A stretch of 64,000 nt of DNA from Eleginops maclovinus (taxonomy: Eukaryota > Chordata > Actinopteri > Perciformes > Eleginopidae). The notes beneath the pieces are model-generated. The model worked only from the letters and a program-made list of their open reading frames with translations. It did no database searches and had not been told where the DNA came from. Each line of letters begins with the position of its first letter. The first letter of the stretch is position 1. A program made the translations under genes and the position numbers. This document shows, piece by piece, positions 10,439 through 22,978 of this stretch. Location of the stretch: contig NC_086355.1 of assembly GCF_036324505.1 (NCBI RefSeq), positions 25,726,518-25,790,517 on the forward strand, read 5' to 3'.

Positions 10439-13400
10439 TCAAAGGGGCCAATTACAAGCAATATCCCCACCCACAAAACCATCCTTACTATCAATGAATC
10501 AACTTGTTTAATGTTAATTTATTGAAGAAAACTTGCATGCCTTCACAATGAGAGAAGAATCAAACAGCGGAAAAAAAATCCTCCACAAAACGAAGTAAAT
10601 GGCCAGGTTGAAAAACATCAACCTGTGTATTCTGTGTCCACTTACCCTCTGTGCAGATACAGATATACACTCTTGCACACTTTAACTATTCATACAGTAT
10701 CGATATAATATGAAAACAGGCCTGGTTAGCTTTCTTCAAATATCATCCCAAGTTGTATTTTTTCTATTTGCATTTAAACCACAGTTGATTGTGCACTATG
10801 ATTGGATGATAAATGTTAAATATATCTTCAACAACCTTTAATACTATTGAAATCACTGTAATTTAAGGTGGTCTGTAGTCAGCTGAAAGAGTTGCTGACT
10901 ACCTTTGAATACATTGATTGTGTGTGTGCAGGTTCTTGAGATATACTGAGGAGTTGTATTGCAACATGCGATTTAGCCATTTCTGTAGAAATAAACAAAA
11001 AAATTTTTGCACGTAAATCCTTTTTGTACTTCCCCATGCATGACAGACGTTTATTTTAGACGTTGTTGGCATGGCACACTGCTGGAGGATCTCACTCTGC
11101 TTTACATTTTCCATTTCAGAGTTTACAGAGCTGACTGAGTCTACCTGAAGCAACGAATCAATCTCACTCTAACACATATGAAGAATCCCTAAATCCCAAA
11201 GTTTGGACACTGTGTCTCTGTATCAGGATGAAACACTCAGAGCTGGACAACCAGTGAGCTTGGCATCGTGGGCTTCCAGCTGAGCTCATTGTGGGGTTGA
11301 GATACTGAGTAGCATTTCAGGTGTAGTAATGAACCTTCTGGCAGCCATTTTGGCGGTCTGCAGCTCCATGGCATCAGCTGTGAGTTGCTCACTGAATTCC
11401 TAAACGTACAGCTCTGCTGTCTCACAAGACTGGACTCAAACAGACATGGTTATTTTACCTGACATTTTATTCTCTATTTTTAACTCTAAGAAGTAGAAAC
11501 ATCAAAATGCCAGGCTTCTTTTGTTTTGTTAATATCAGTTTAGCTATTGTAGCCCTTTCATGGCTCACTTTAATCATCATGTATGCCCAGTTTAAACTAA
11601 TGTTTGACACCATTAGCATGTTTACAATGCAAACAACATAAGTTGTTAGCTAGCATAGCTAACTCTGCTAACTGTTGGTGGTTTATGCCACTAATCTGAA
11701 GGAACAGACAAACTGAACCACTAAACTAAGACAACACGCACATTACGGACAACTGTTATATCTGCTTCTTTGGGGTGGAGGTTAAAACTGTACCGATAAT
11801 AACAATTGTACAATATTTACCATATGTGTGCAGTCATTTGACCGACTTACAAGCATTCAATACTGTGGACTGTACCCATATAACTGCCAAAAGTAACATG
11901 ATCATTTTACCATTTTCTGAAGTTGATTAGTCTTCCAGTCCTGGTGGGGGTCTAACGAGCCATTTGGCAGTGCCATGTATAGCAAATACTAAGCCTGAAC
12001 ATTGCTGTATAAAGCTATACAGCTAACATTTTAGCAAATAATTACCCACTTACATATCCAGCAGACAAAAAGAAAAATCCTATTTCTACTAGTTTTAGCC
12101 AATGTACACATCTAATATTGAAAGCTATTGAGTCTTTATCTCTGTCTTGAACATAGTAGCTCTTCAGTTGGATGGCTTCATCTCACTGTGCATCTGTACA
12201 ACCAAACCAATGAGCTCAGAGATAATAGAAATTACAGGCTCCAAATTGAAAACATTTTCACAAGTGCAACCAATTCACCACCAGACCCGCATGTTGGCAC
12301 CGGCTCTCGTTACTTTGGAGAATAATAATGAAAATGACCCCCCCCCAAAAAAAAAACCCCCTGCTAAACAAAGATTAGTTATCACATTCATGTTCATTCT
12401 CCAGCAACGTAGGATCATTTTAGTCAATGATACTAACAACTAACACATATTTCACTCATCTTTTTCTGATGGAACCTGATCAACTCAAGACAACTAACTA
12501 TGGTTTCCATCCTGAAGACTCTATCTGTACAGCACTAACTACTGATGGCCAATTCATGAGCTTCTGACTTAGCAATGTGAATCTTTAAAGTGTGCACAAT
12601 ATCTTGTTGGAAACTTATTTTATTGTAACAATGTTAATCTCAACTTGCATGCAACCAGTGTCTGGGCTTATTCTAACCACAGATATCCATCTTATAGAGA
12701 GTTTCATCACAACAGGTTTAACTTGATATGCACTGCTTTTTTTACCCACTCTGAAATCTCTCGTAACAAAAGCAAAGGTCTTCTACACTGAGTGTGATAC
12801 GACCGCCCTGAGAGGAAAGAGAGAATAAATTAATTCTGGTAATCCATTTTATAAGTCTTATCTAATTGGTTTCCCTTCTGTGCTTATAACTGAAGTAAAA
12901 TTCACAATACAAGGGTTTATGCCTTGATTTTATTCTCCATCTGTATAAAGAGAAACATGTTTTGTCTTTATTTTTTTCTAAATGACCTCTATTTCCTCTT
13001 TGAAAACATTTGGGAATACACTTTTGGTATGTAAGTAAGTTATTGCTTCTTGTTAAAATATTCATCAGTTATGGTTATTAATGTATCCCAATAAAAATAA
13101 AAGATTTCCAACTGGCAAAATCTTTCAGATAAACACAGGAGGAAAAACAAAAGGCATCAGTCTTAGAATTATGATCACCAGGATTGGTTTTCCTCACTTG
13201 ACAGGGCTTCGTAGTCTGACTATCAACTCTCAAGTGGTTATATATATAGGTGTCACATTCTGAAAACAGTGCACATCCCATCTTGCAATGAAACTCTTCA
13301 AACGTAAACTGCATTCTGTATTTTTTACATGTGCCACAGTTATGACATCAGGACAGTGAGTTTTGCATGTTACCTTAGTTAGAAAGCACCGGGTAGGCAC

Positions 13401-15042
13401 ATGGTGGACATTGTTGTGCTAGCTCAGGGAAAGTACTCTTTATTGTCTCTGATAGATGCTGTGGATTCATTAAGTAAACCTCAACTTTAATATGTTCAGT
13501 CATTTTACAGCAGCCAGTGAAGACACCACATTTCACTGTAATGCTTTAAAGATGTCAATATTTTCCTCTTGTCTGTTTTTGTCTGTACATTTAACCGTGT
13601 AATATCTCACCAGTTTCTCTTTATTATGTATGCCGTGTCTTTTACTGTGTGTTATTGGTGTTTTGAATGCATCCCGACATACTCGACAGTTTTAGCTGCT
13701 TTGCGATGTTTCCCCTCACACCTTCTTCAGCTCCCTGCCTTTTCATGCGTAGATGTTTGCCAAAATGCATATTGCCAAAATCTGCTAATCACATATACAG
13801 AATCATGAATGCAACTGAATCTACATATCGAGCTCGTCATGGTGACAATAGCCATAATCTTTTGAAACACTAGAGACAGTTTACATTGATTTAGAACTAT
13901 GGAGCACGGCAAGGTTGCACAATATCATTAGTCATGTCATCTTACTGTATTTACCTCTTAAACCTTTACTCACTTGCTACATGTCAATGTTGAAGGTCAT
14001 GTTTGTTGACTTAAGTGGTTCGATAAATGAAATATGTAGCGTACACAGGTGAGACGAGGCGTCTATGGATCAGGGACTGGCTGTAGTGATACGGGTAGCT
14101 GGAGCATGGTGTCTGTGTTTCTGAAATGGCTCACATAATAAAGAGCCTCACCCTCACAGGAGTATTGTATTTTTCTAACATTTACTCTAAAGATCTGTAT
14201 TTGTATTCAGCACTAATGAGTGTAATTTACCATTTATTGCACATATTGTTACTCACTATGACAGGTGTTCTCCCTCTAAATGTTTTTTCTTTCAGAACCC
14301 AATAATAACAGTTTTGTTTTTGTGTGACAGTCACCTTAGCAGTAGCCTACCAATTGAGAATTGTATATTACTGATATTCTTTGTTTTATGTAATAGATGA
14401 AATAAAAAAATAAACTATTTCAATACTTACATTAAACATGCTGACTTGTGGTTTGTTGTGTTTGACTGAATTGCAATTCCTACAGAAAGCTCACGGTTTT
14501 GTGTTCCCAGGAGACAGTGCCACTCCAGCACAGTGCTCGCCAGTATGAAGAGGGAGGAGCTCCAGATCACTGGCTCTACTTGCATTTCAATCTTTGTGAT
14601 AATAAGTGTTTCTTTTCCCCAATAAAAAATGTAAGTAAACCGTTCGCAGAATACCAAACCACATGACAGGGCCAGTGAACCGCATTCTCTCAAACTGAAC
14701 TCCTGCTGGGCTTCCAGCAGTGTTGTCAGATACAAACTGAACTTCTGAAAATTGACATCAATGTATTTCATCAACTGGTGTGAGGTTGATAGAATGAAGG
14801 ACACACATTATGGAGTGTGGAGTGTGTATATGAACACACAAACTGGAAGCCTGGATCACAGGGGGACTGCCCTCTTGTCCGGAGGTCCTAATAGCTAAAA
14901 AAGAATTACCTATTTGCCTGAAAGCTGGTAGTCTGGGTGTTGGTTTACCCATCACCCAGACATTTTGACATTGTTAAATAGGTGCATATAGACAGAATTA
15001 ACACGAGACATCTTAAAAAAGCTGGAAGCCATGTCAGGCCAA
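10439..15042. other. NCKAP5 3' UTR / intergenic sequence without a recognisable gene
   Basis: AT-rich sequence with several AATAAA signals (for example 12824-12829 and 14401-14406) that could end the NCKAP5 transcript; none can be chosen from sequence alone. Open frames here are short and lack splice or family support. There is a run of C then A at about 12341-12358. Confidence 0.5.
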
Positions 15043-15422
15043 TGTAACCGATGTATTCATTTAACATATTTATATTTCACCAATAATCCATTTCTATTCA
15101 TATTTTCTTTGTAAATACTTGTTACTGTATATTTACTTTGGGGGCTTTTAATTTTGATAAGTATGCTTTTATTTTGTGACTCTAGACATTGTTAGTTCCG
15201 GGAGATTTGCGCTACTTTCCTCAGTCAGCATCAGGCTCCGCTGAGGAGAGGTGTGCATGTTGAACCCTGTCGAGTGAAGTTTTGATGTTATTGTATTTCA
15301 CACAGTCTGAAGAAAATAAATCTTGGTTGGCAAGGCAGAAGATGTCCTCATCTCATTCCACATCATCCACAACACAACGCAGAGTTAGTAACAAATTGAT
15401 GTGTCAGACCAGACCGGCCACA
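15043..15422 (+). repeat. Left LTR
   Basis: 380 bp starting TGTAAC and ending GGCCACA. It is closely similar to 22593-22978 apart from scattered substitutions and a few small indels. An AATAAA at 15315-15320 fits an LTR polyadenylation signal. Confidence 0.9.
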
Positions 15423-15423
15423 G

Positions 15424-15443
15424 TGGTGCCGTGACCCGGATTC
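15424..15443 (+). other. tRNA primer-binding site, tRNA-His type
   Basis: TGGTGCCGTGACCCGGATTC starts one base after the left LTR. It is complementary to the 3' end of eukaryotic tRNA-His (ending CACGGCACCA) with one apparent mismatch, judged from memory of the tRNA. Confidence 0.75.
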
Positions 15444-15679
15444 ACAGTGCTTCAGACTGTTTCATTGTCGTTCCTGAGGCTGTGGATCAACACCAGTTTG
15501 GTCACCAGAGGTTGCTGCACGTCACACATTTACGTTCATGAACTGAAGAAAAGTGTTATGACAAAGAAAAAAAGTAATAATAAATTGGAAACTTTTTCTG
15601 TGTAGTCGTTTTACATTTCTTGTTCTGAAGATAAATTTGACATTTCTGTATATTTTATTGTGTACTGATTTTTAAAGTT

Positions 15680-17065
15680 TTGTATACAAGGTTGAAAATG
15701 ACATATGTTACTGGTAAAACGGATGAGGACCAGGTCCTAGCGGACAGTTTTAGTTTTGGGTTTGGAAGAGGGAAACCCATCAGTGGCTTACCTTTTTCTA
15801 CAGTCAGAGGGGCAGCTAATGTAGATTCGACCATTTTCTGTTCTACTCGCATGCCAGATCATGCAGCATCCTGTCCTAGTCAGAGAGACTCACTTTCAGG
15901 CCTTCCAGCCACAGATGATCCAGTTCTAAATAACCTGATAACACATATTGCTCAGCAGGTAGGACAGACAGACTATAAGAGACCAGTTAAGGGGTGAATG
16001 TGAAGAAAGGGGTGTTACAGCCACACAAGCTCAGAGCACTGTTGGCCAGTTAGCCAGTGACTTAACTTACCTCAACTTGACTGGTGCAAAGTTAGTCCTG
16101 CAGTCTGATGTGAGAGAGCCTCCAGTCTTTTAGGGGAGATGGATCTGACAAGAACACAGTCTGTGAGTGGGAGGACTTAATGGAAGTGTACTTCAGGAAA
16201 TGAGCCACACCTCTGAAAGAACAGCACACTGAGATAACGTCTAAGTTAATGGGCAAGGCTAAGACATAGTGAGGATAACTCTGAGAAGCAGCCCATCCAT
16301 GAAGCCTCAAGATAATCCAAAAATAATCTATGACATCCTCAGCCAACACCTCAGTGAGGTAACTTATTTGTGTATTCCCCTGGCTGATTTCTACAGCACA
16401 GTTCCAGTGACAGGAGAGACCCCTGTGGAGTACTGGCTTCGGCTAACAAGGCAGTTGATGCAGCACAAGAGGGCTTGAAGAGGCTAGGACGGAATATGAA
16501 GGATCCTTGTGAGGACATAGTCATGATGTTTGTCAAATACTGCCCAGATAACAGTCTTGCTGCTGTTTTCAAGTTTAAAGCATCAAATAAATGGACAGCC
16601 AGTGAAATTCAAGAGCATATTGATTGCTACCAAACTGAAATGAAAGAACAGGTGCTCTCCAAATCAAAGCGACTTAAACCAATGACAGTTCAAGTCCAGG
16701 ATCATGCACCTGACACCTCAGAGACAGCATGCCACCCAGGAGAGTCATCTATGCAAGGTGAGAACAGCGCAGCCTCCAAGCCCCCTTGTGATGATAAATG
16801 CTTGAAAATGTTAGTCAGGCTTTTTGATCGAGCACTGTCACAGAACAACCAGGCTGCACACAAGCCAATCTCCCCTGCTCAGTTTCAGCCTAGAGCCTGC
16901 TGGGTCTGCCAGTCCCTGAACCACTCCACTCTTGCACATTGCAGGCAGAAGCGCCTGTGCCTAGCATGCTTTGAGCCAAACTACATCAAGAAGAACTGTC
17001 CTAATCTACAGGTTGGCCAAGGTCAGCATGCCTTCCAGCCACAGAACACCACACCATTAAACTAG
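15680..17065 (+). pseudogene. Gag-like region of the LTR element, frameshifted
   Basis: Coding is scattered over at least three frames (15680-15997, 16269-16478, 16475-17065) with stops between. The second piece has GETPVEYWLRL, typical of fish Ty3-type Gag. The third ends in two Cys-rich knuckles (CWVCQSLNHSTLAHC then CLACFEPNYIKKNC) that resemble degenerate CCHC nucleic-acid-binding fingers. Gag would normally form the particle and package element RNA; this copy cannot make an intact one. Confidence 0.75.
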
Positions 17066-17200
17066 CTGGCCCACATTTAGTGAAGGAATGTGTGGGTATC
17101 AAAAAAGAAACCCTCAACAGTGGTGATATGGAACATCATTATATAAAAGCATGTGCACAAGCACCAGCCGGTGCTAAAGTAATAGTGCAAAACACACAGA

Positions 17201-17821
17201 GTGGGCCCCTTTGATGAACTGTTTTACACTCCTGTTAGCATTAACAACGCATTTCAGGTGCAGAGGATGCTTGACTCTGGTTCTATGGCCTGTACACTCA
17301 GTGAGCAGGCAGAGCAGAAGATGTTGAGTGAGAATGTACTCTCAGAACCCATTCTTATGGCTCAAGAGGTTGTGCTAGTAGGCTGTGGAGGGACACTGAG
17401 CAAACCCAAGTGCATGTACGAAGTGGAAATGAAACTGTATGGGGAGAGCTGTATTGTGGTACCCGGCCAACGTGACGAATTGATCATAGGCACAAATGTC
17501 ATCAGATTTCTCATGCATCAGCTGAAAATACCCAGTGATTATTGGCGTCTTGTATCCAGTGGCAATCTTCTTCCAGAGTGTGAACAGTTCCTTTATCTCA
17601 TGGCAAACTCATCCAGGTGGAGAGGCGAGGAGCTTTCAGACAAGATTGGGACTGTTAAACTCCAGCAAGCAGTCACCTTATTGGCCAAGCAAGAACATTT
17701 AGTCTGGGGTAAACTACCAAATAACGTTCCTATGTCACCAGGCAGCACAGTTATTGTTGAGCCCACCTCGTCCAAGTGCATGCCTCGAAACATCATGGTC
17801 GATCGTGTTATCACACCATAG
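17201..17821 (+). pseudogene. Retropepsin-like protease region of the LTR element
   Basis: The open stretch of 206 codons contains LDSGSMACTLS, with the Asp-Ser-Gly active-site triad variant of retroviral-type aspartic proteases. Later residues (IVVPGQRDELIIGTNVIRF) fit the second half of the fold. A TAG at 17819-17821 separates it from RT, so the polyprotein is interrupted here. Confidence 0.7.
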
Positions 17822-17842
17822 TGGGGTGACAGATGGATCCCA

Positions 17843-19951
17843 ATGAAAGTCACTAACATGTCAGACAAGCCCATCATCCTGAAAAGGAACAGCAAACTGG
17901 CTGACGTGTCCCCCTGTCTAGCTATAGAAGATTTTGAGGTTTTCCAGGGTATCAGTCAATCTGTTAAAGCCGAGGAGGAGAAAAAGCATGATAATGCTAA
18001 GCCTATAAACCTCAAACAGCGGCTACAACAGGTTGGACTCACTGACATTGAAATTGATCAGTGCCATTCTAGCCAAGTTGGGAAAGAGAGGTTGGTCGGG
18101 CTGCTTGAAAAGTACAATGACATTTTTTCCAAACATGCACTGGACTGCGGCGAGGCAAAAGGCTTTATGCATCATATCAGGCTCACTGAAGAGAGACGAT
18201 TCCGCTTCCCGTACCGGCGGGTGCCACCAGCTGACTACCAGATATTGCGACAAGTTCTGTCAGAAATGGAAGAACAGGAGATAATCAAAAAGTCAATGAG
18301 TGAGTACGCCTCTCCCCTCGTGCTTGTGTGGAAAAAAGATGGCAGTTTGAGACTTTGCACAGATTTCAGGTGGCTGAATGCGAGGACGCTCAAGGATGCG
18401 CACCCACTGCCACATCAGTCAGACTGCTTGGCTGCCCTGGGTGGGAACACTTACTTCAGCACAATGGATCTGACCTCTGGCTTCTATAACATCCCAATGG
18501 CAGAAGAGGACAAGAAATACACCGGATTCACGGCTCCAATGGGATTGTATGAGTACAACCGAATGCCACAAGGTTTGTGCAACAGTCCAGCTTCATTCAT
18601 GTGAATAATGCTCAGCATATTTGGAGATTTGAACTTCAGCAGTCTGTTGTGCTACCTTGATGATCTGCTTGTGTTTGCCGTGACTGAAGAAGAGGCTTTG
18701 GAGAGGCTGGAGGTCGTTTTCCAACGGCTCAGACTCCACAACCTTAAAAAGAGACCCAAAAAATGCCATTTGATGAAATCCTTAGTCAAGTTTCTAGGTC
18801 ACATTATAGATGGCAATAGAGTGACTATGGACCCAGCGAAAATTGAGGTCATAACAAAAATGTCGAAGTTGGACCTGATGGACGATGATGGCTGCACGCC
18901 ATCGGTGAAGAGGGTAAAATATTTTCTGGGAATGGTGTTTTACTACCAACACTTCATCCCTAACTGCTCTGCCATGGCCAAGTCACTGTTTGCCCTTACT
19001 GCAGGACAAAAGAAACGAGGGAAAGTCAGGAAAAACTCCAACGTTGGCTCTTTCAGGAGACTAAAGCCCTCTGATTGGACAGAGGAATGTGATGCGGCTC
19101 TGTGTAACCTGAAAGAGAGCCTTTTGAGCTGTGTCATCCTCTCACACCCAGACTTTTCCCGTCCCATGATTCTATCTATTGATGCCTCACTGGACGGGCT
19201 AGGGGCTGTGCTGTCACAGATACCAGCTGATGAAGAGAAAGCGCGCCCCATTGCATTTGCCAGTAAGACTCTTAGCAGTTCTCAGAAGAAATACCCCGCC
19301 CATAGACTTGAGTTTTTAGCCTTGAAATGGAGTGTGTGTGACAAATTTAGCCATTGGTTGAGAGGCCATTATTTTACAGTATGGACTGATAATAACCCTG
19401 TTACCTATATCTTGACGAAACTTGAGCTTGACGCGTGTGAGCAGCGCTGGGTGTCCAAGCCTGCCCCTTACACATTCAACCTGAAACACATACCTGGCCC
19501 CAAGAACATAGTGGCTGATGCTCTCAGCAGAGACCCCTTTGCAAGAACAGTTAGCCACAGGCTCATCACTGAGCAGTACAGCAACCTTCTTGCGGAAGCT
19601 GAGGGTGTTAGTCACGACAGCATAAAAGACACCTTTCAACATAAAGTCCAGTGTCAGAGGATGAAGAAGTCAACTGGTGGTGGTGTGAAGCCTCAATCTG
19701 ACCCCCTCATGTGTCATTGCGATTCTGTGGCTGTCAAGGCTCTTTTGGATGTACATGCCCAGTGGGAGGTTGCTGCTGAGACAAGGGATGTGGAGCTGGT
19801 TCAGTCCGTCCAGGATTTGTTGTCGCCAGGGCAAGACTCTCTTCCTGTGTTCACGCTAGAGGAACTCCAGCGCAGCCTGGAACTTGACCCTATTATTTCG
19901 ACAATCATCCCATTTGTCGTCCGCCAACGGCGGCCTTCCAGACGTGAATGA
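17843..19951 (+). pseudogene. Reverse transcriptase and RNase H region of the LTR element
   Basis: The first part carries RT motifs LVWKKDGSLRLCTDFRWLN, FSTMDLTSGFYNIPM and YNRMPQGLCNSPASF. An in-frame TGA at 18602-18604 interrupts it, and the same frame resumes with the YLDD catalytic motif at 18653-18664. Downstream are the RNase H motifs ILSIDASLDGLGAVLSQ, LEFLALKWSV and VWTDNNPVTYI, then HIPGPKNIVADALSR. Without the single stop the domain set would be complete. The enzyme would copy element RNA into DNA. Confidence 0.9.
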
Positions 19952-19972
19952 GCAGGGCTTGACTCCAAAGCA

Positions 19973-21141
19973 ATGGTTTTCATCAAACAGTGGGAGAGAT
20001 TCAAGCTTCAGAATGGTGTCCTCTATCGGGTTACTAAGGACCATTTCAGTAAACAAAAGAGACATCAGTATGTCCTACCTGACAGCCTAAAGAAAAAAAA
20101 GCATTGCATGGCATCCATGATGTTGCTGGACATCAAAGACAGGCAAGGACCTTGCATTAAGCGAGACAGCGGTTCTTTTGGCCGAAAATGGAGTCTGATG
20201 TAAAAGAGCATATCAAGTGCTGTCAAAGGTGCATTCTGGCCAAGACACCAGACCCCTCTGCTCGAGCCCCACTTGAGAGCATCATGACTTCGGTCCCCAT
20301 GGAGTTAGTGTGTATAGACTTCTGGAGTGCGGAGGATAGTAAGCAGCACTCGGTGGATGTTCTTGTCTTGACAGACCACTTTACTAAGCTAGCCCACGCT
20401 TTTCCATGCACAAATCAGACAACAAAACAGGTATCCAGAACGAGTCCACTCTGATCAGGGAGCTAATTTTGAGAATGAGCTCATAGCAGAACTGCTTGAA
20501 CTCTCTGGAGTCTCCAAATCACACACTACAGCGTATCATCCCATGGGAAATGGAGGAACTGAAAGATTCAATCGAAAATTCGAAGCATGCCACGATCTCT
20601 TCCTCTCAAAGAGAAACACAAGTGGCCTCAACAGATACAGACTCTGACATTTGCATATAATGCAACAGTGCATGAGACCACAGGATATGCAACATTTCAG
20701 CTTATGTTTGGCCGAACCCCAAGGCTCCCTGTGGATGTGATGTTCAAGCAAGTACTGCATGACCCAGTGGTTGTTGATTACAAAAGCTATGCAAAAACAC
20801 TCATGGCACAACTACATGAAGCAGCAAGGATTGCTCAAAAACATGCTATCAAACAACAAGGCAAACAAGCAGAAGGCTACAACAGAAAAGTGAAAGGCAC
20901 TCACCTGAACATAGGAGACAGAGTGCTTGTTGCAAACAAAGGTGAAAGAGGAAAGAAGAAACTGGCTGACAGATGGAATGCAACAGTGTATACAGTCAAA
21001 GACAGAAACCTGCAGACACACACGTACAAGCTGGTGGACAGTAAGGGCGACACAAAGATAGAGCATCGCAACCTGGTCCTGGACATCAGCTTTTTGCCTA
21101 TGGTGACGACTGTAGAGGACTTGTGTGACACTGAATCGTAG
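19973..21141 (+). pseudogene. Integrase region of the LTR element, frameshifted and internally deleted
   Basis: An HHCC-type zinc finger remnant (KCCQRCILAKTPDPSARAPL) precedes core residues in VCIDFWS, LVLTDHFTKLAHAFPC and YHPMGNGGTERFNR, the expected Asp-Asp-Glu set. At about 20431 the core jumps from QTTKQ out of frame to sequence around HSDQGANFE, implying a small deletion. From 20587 a long frame encodes the C-terminal part (FAYNATVHETTGY, FGRTPRLPVDVMF) with a basic domain. Pieces lie in at least two frames. Confidence 0.85.
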
Positions 21142-21147
21142 GAAGGG

Positions 21148-22237
21148 TTGTGTGCCACTGATTCTTTGGACTGTTTGGAGGAGGAGGATTCAAGAGGAAG
21201 AACCAATGCATGGATAATGAGTGGATCAGATGGAACCCAGAGTCAAGCGATTCTGAGTGAGGGATTATCTGAGTTGGATCAGTCGAGTCAGGGTGTTCCA
21301 GAGTTGGACTGCGAGGGGCAGTCTGTGGATGAACCAATCCAGTGCTTTCCATGTGACAAGAGACAGTCAAGGAGAGACAGTGACTTGGACAGTTTAATTG
21401 CAGTAGCTGAATCAGACTCATGTCACATGTACGTTCAGGGCACCCAAACAGGCAATCACATCCTGCAGCCACAGGTAATGACACAGAGACAAAGTCACGA
21501 CTGACAGACACAGTTCATGAGACGGGTACTGTCAGGACTTGGGAAAGGAACCAGGTGCAGAAGCAATACAGGAGGCAGGGGTTCAAACGTAACAAAGGGC
21601 AAGCTTTTATTTATAAAAAAAAGCTGTTAACAAAAATGCAGACAAAAAGGTAAAACGAAGGAAAAGTATCAAATTAAAACACGGATAAACCAGTGGAAGA
21701 GGTAGGGCTGAAAAGGGGAGATCCAAAAGGGTTCAGGGAACAGGAAACGATAAACAATGATGATGACGCAACAAAGAACACAAAGGAAAGCCCAGACTAA
21801 ATACAGAGGAGGGTAATCACAAGACAAGAAACAGCTGGGAAGGGGGAGAAGAAACACAGGGGCAACAGGTGAGCACGATCAGACAATCAGACAGGAGGGA
21901 AACTAATGACATGAGGTGAACTAGACAAGACAGGAAGTGAACAAGATAAGACCAGAAGTGACAAAACAAGACACATTTCAAAGTAAAACAGTAAACTAAA
22001 AATACAGAAACTGAGATCCTGACAGGTACCCAGGTGCGTTCAAGGGACATAGAGCATGACACCGACCCACAGGTGCACTTGTCAACAGACGCTGAGCCTG
22101 TAGTCAGGACACGAGCAGGCAGGATCAGTAAAAGGGTCAATCGACTCATTGAATCAATGGTCCAAAAGCCTCTTGATTTAAGGGGTTTAGCAAGTTCAGT
22201 TAGCAGGAGGTCTCAGTCTCTTCTTACACTGTTTTAA
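21148..22237 (+). pseudogene. Acidic 3' reading frame of the LTR element, split by an insertion
   Basis: After integrase, a frame rich in Asp, Glu, Ser and Gln runs to about 21504. Related coding resumes after the inserted block, from about 22034 (RTRAGRISKRVNRLIES) to a stop at 22235-22237. The two parts probably belonged to the end of pol or a small extra frame. No signal peptide or transmembrane segment suggesting an envelope is seen. Confidence 0.5.
21530..22024 (-). mobile_element. TG...CA insertion with GGTAC target duplication, probably a solo LTR
   Basis: The block begins TGTCAGGACTT and ends GATCCTGACA, so its ends are short inverted repeats of the TG...CA type. It is flanked by exact GGTAC copies (21525-21529 and 22025-22029), a 5-bp duplication as made by LTR-element integrases. 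On the minus strand an AATAAA lies near the 3' end (about 21610), so a solo LTR in minus orientation is the simplest reading. It carries no gene. It inserted into the older Ty3/Gypsy element. Confidence 0.75.
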
Positions 22238-22580
22238 GGGGGACAACCCTGTTTGTTTTCTTCGTACCTTTGATTTTTTTTATATACCTCTAAGGGACAA
22301 TGTGACTATTGGTAACTAATGGTTTTACATGTAGCATATTTTGTATTTGAGAGTGGCAGGGAGTTTGTATGGTGTACAAGGCTTCATATTAATCTAGGAG
22401 GGACTAAGGCTTGATCACCCTTATGTTTTTTCTGAACTTATATAGTAGGTGGCTTATACAGCCGATGGTAAAGCTTGGTAAAGTTTTTCAGTGAACCCTG
22501 GCCAGGTTTTGTGTCCGTTGTCCTGGAGGTCAGAATGGCTTATTCAGAGGTACAGTATGGTCTGGATTTTGGTGAAATCT

Positions 22581-22592
22581 AGGAGGGGTGAA
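22581..22592 (+). other. Polypurine tract of the LTR element
   Basis: AGGAGGGGTGAA lies immediately before the right LTR, the position of the plus-strand primer. It is short and interrupted by one T. Confidence 0.65.
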
Positions 22593-22978
22593 TGTAACTG
22601 ATGTATTCATTTAACATATTTATATTTCACCAATAATCCATTTCTATTCATATTTTCTTTGTTAATACTTGTTACTGTATATTTATTTTGGGAAGTTTTT
22701 ATTTTGATAAGTATGCCTTTATTTTGTGACTCTAGACATTGTTAGTTCCGGGAGATTTGCGCTATTTTCCTCAGTCGGCTTCAGGCTCCGCTGAGGAGAG
22801 GTGTTCATGTTGAACCCTTTCGAGTGAAGTTGCTGTTTTGATGTTATTGTGTTTCACACAGTCTGAAGAAAATAAATCTTGGTTGGCAAGGCAGAAGATG
22901 TCCTCATCTCATTCCACATCATCCACAACACAATGAAGAGTTAGTAACAAATTGATGTGTCAGACCAGACCGGCCACA
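22593..22978 (+). repeat. Right LTR
   Basis: 386 bp beginning TGTAACTG and ending GGCCACA. It is colinear with the left LTR and differs mainly by point changes and a small insertion near GAAGTTGCTGTTTTGATG. Confidence 0.9.

Larger units (their letters stand above)
15043..22978 (+). mobile_element. Ty3/Gypsy-type LTR retrotransposon, decayed
   Basis: Two long terminal repeats bracket a primer site, Gag-like, protease, reverse transcriptase, RNase H and integrase regions in that order, the Ty3/Gypsy arrangement. A polypurine tract precedes the right LTR. The coding region is broken by several frameshifts, an in-frame TGA just before the RT catalytic motif, and a deletion in integrase, so this copy should be inactive. 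No clear envelope gene is visible. No 5-bp target duplication was found (GCCAA left, CCTAG right), which suggests age or rearrangement. It lies between NCKAP5 and LYPD1. Confidence 0.92.
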
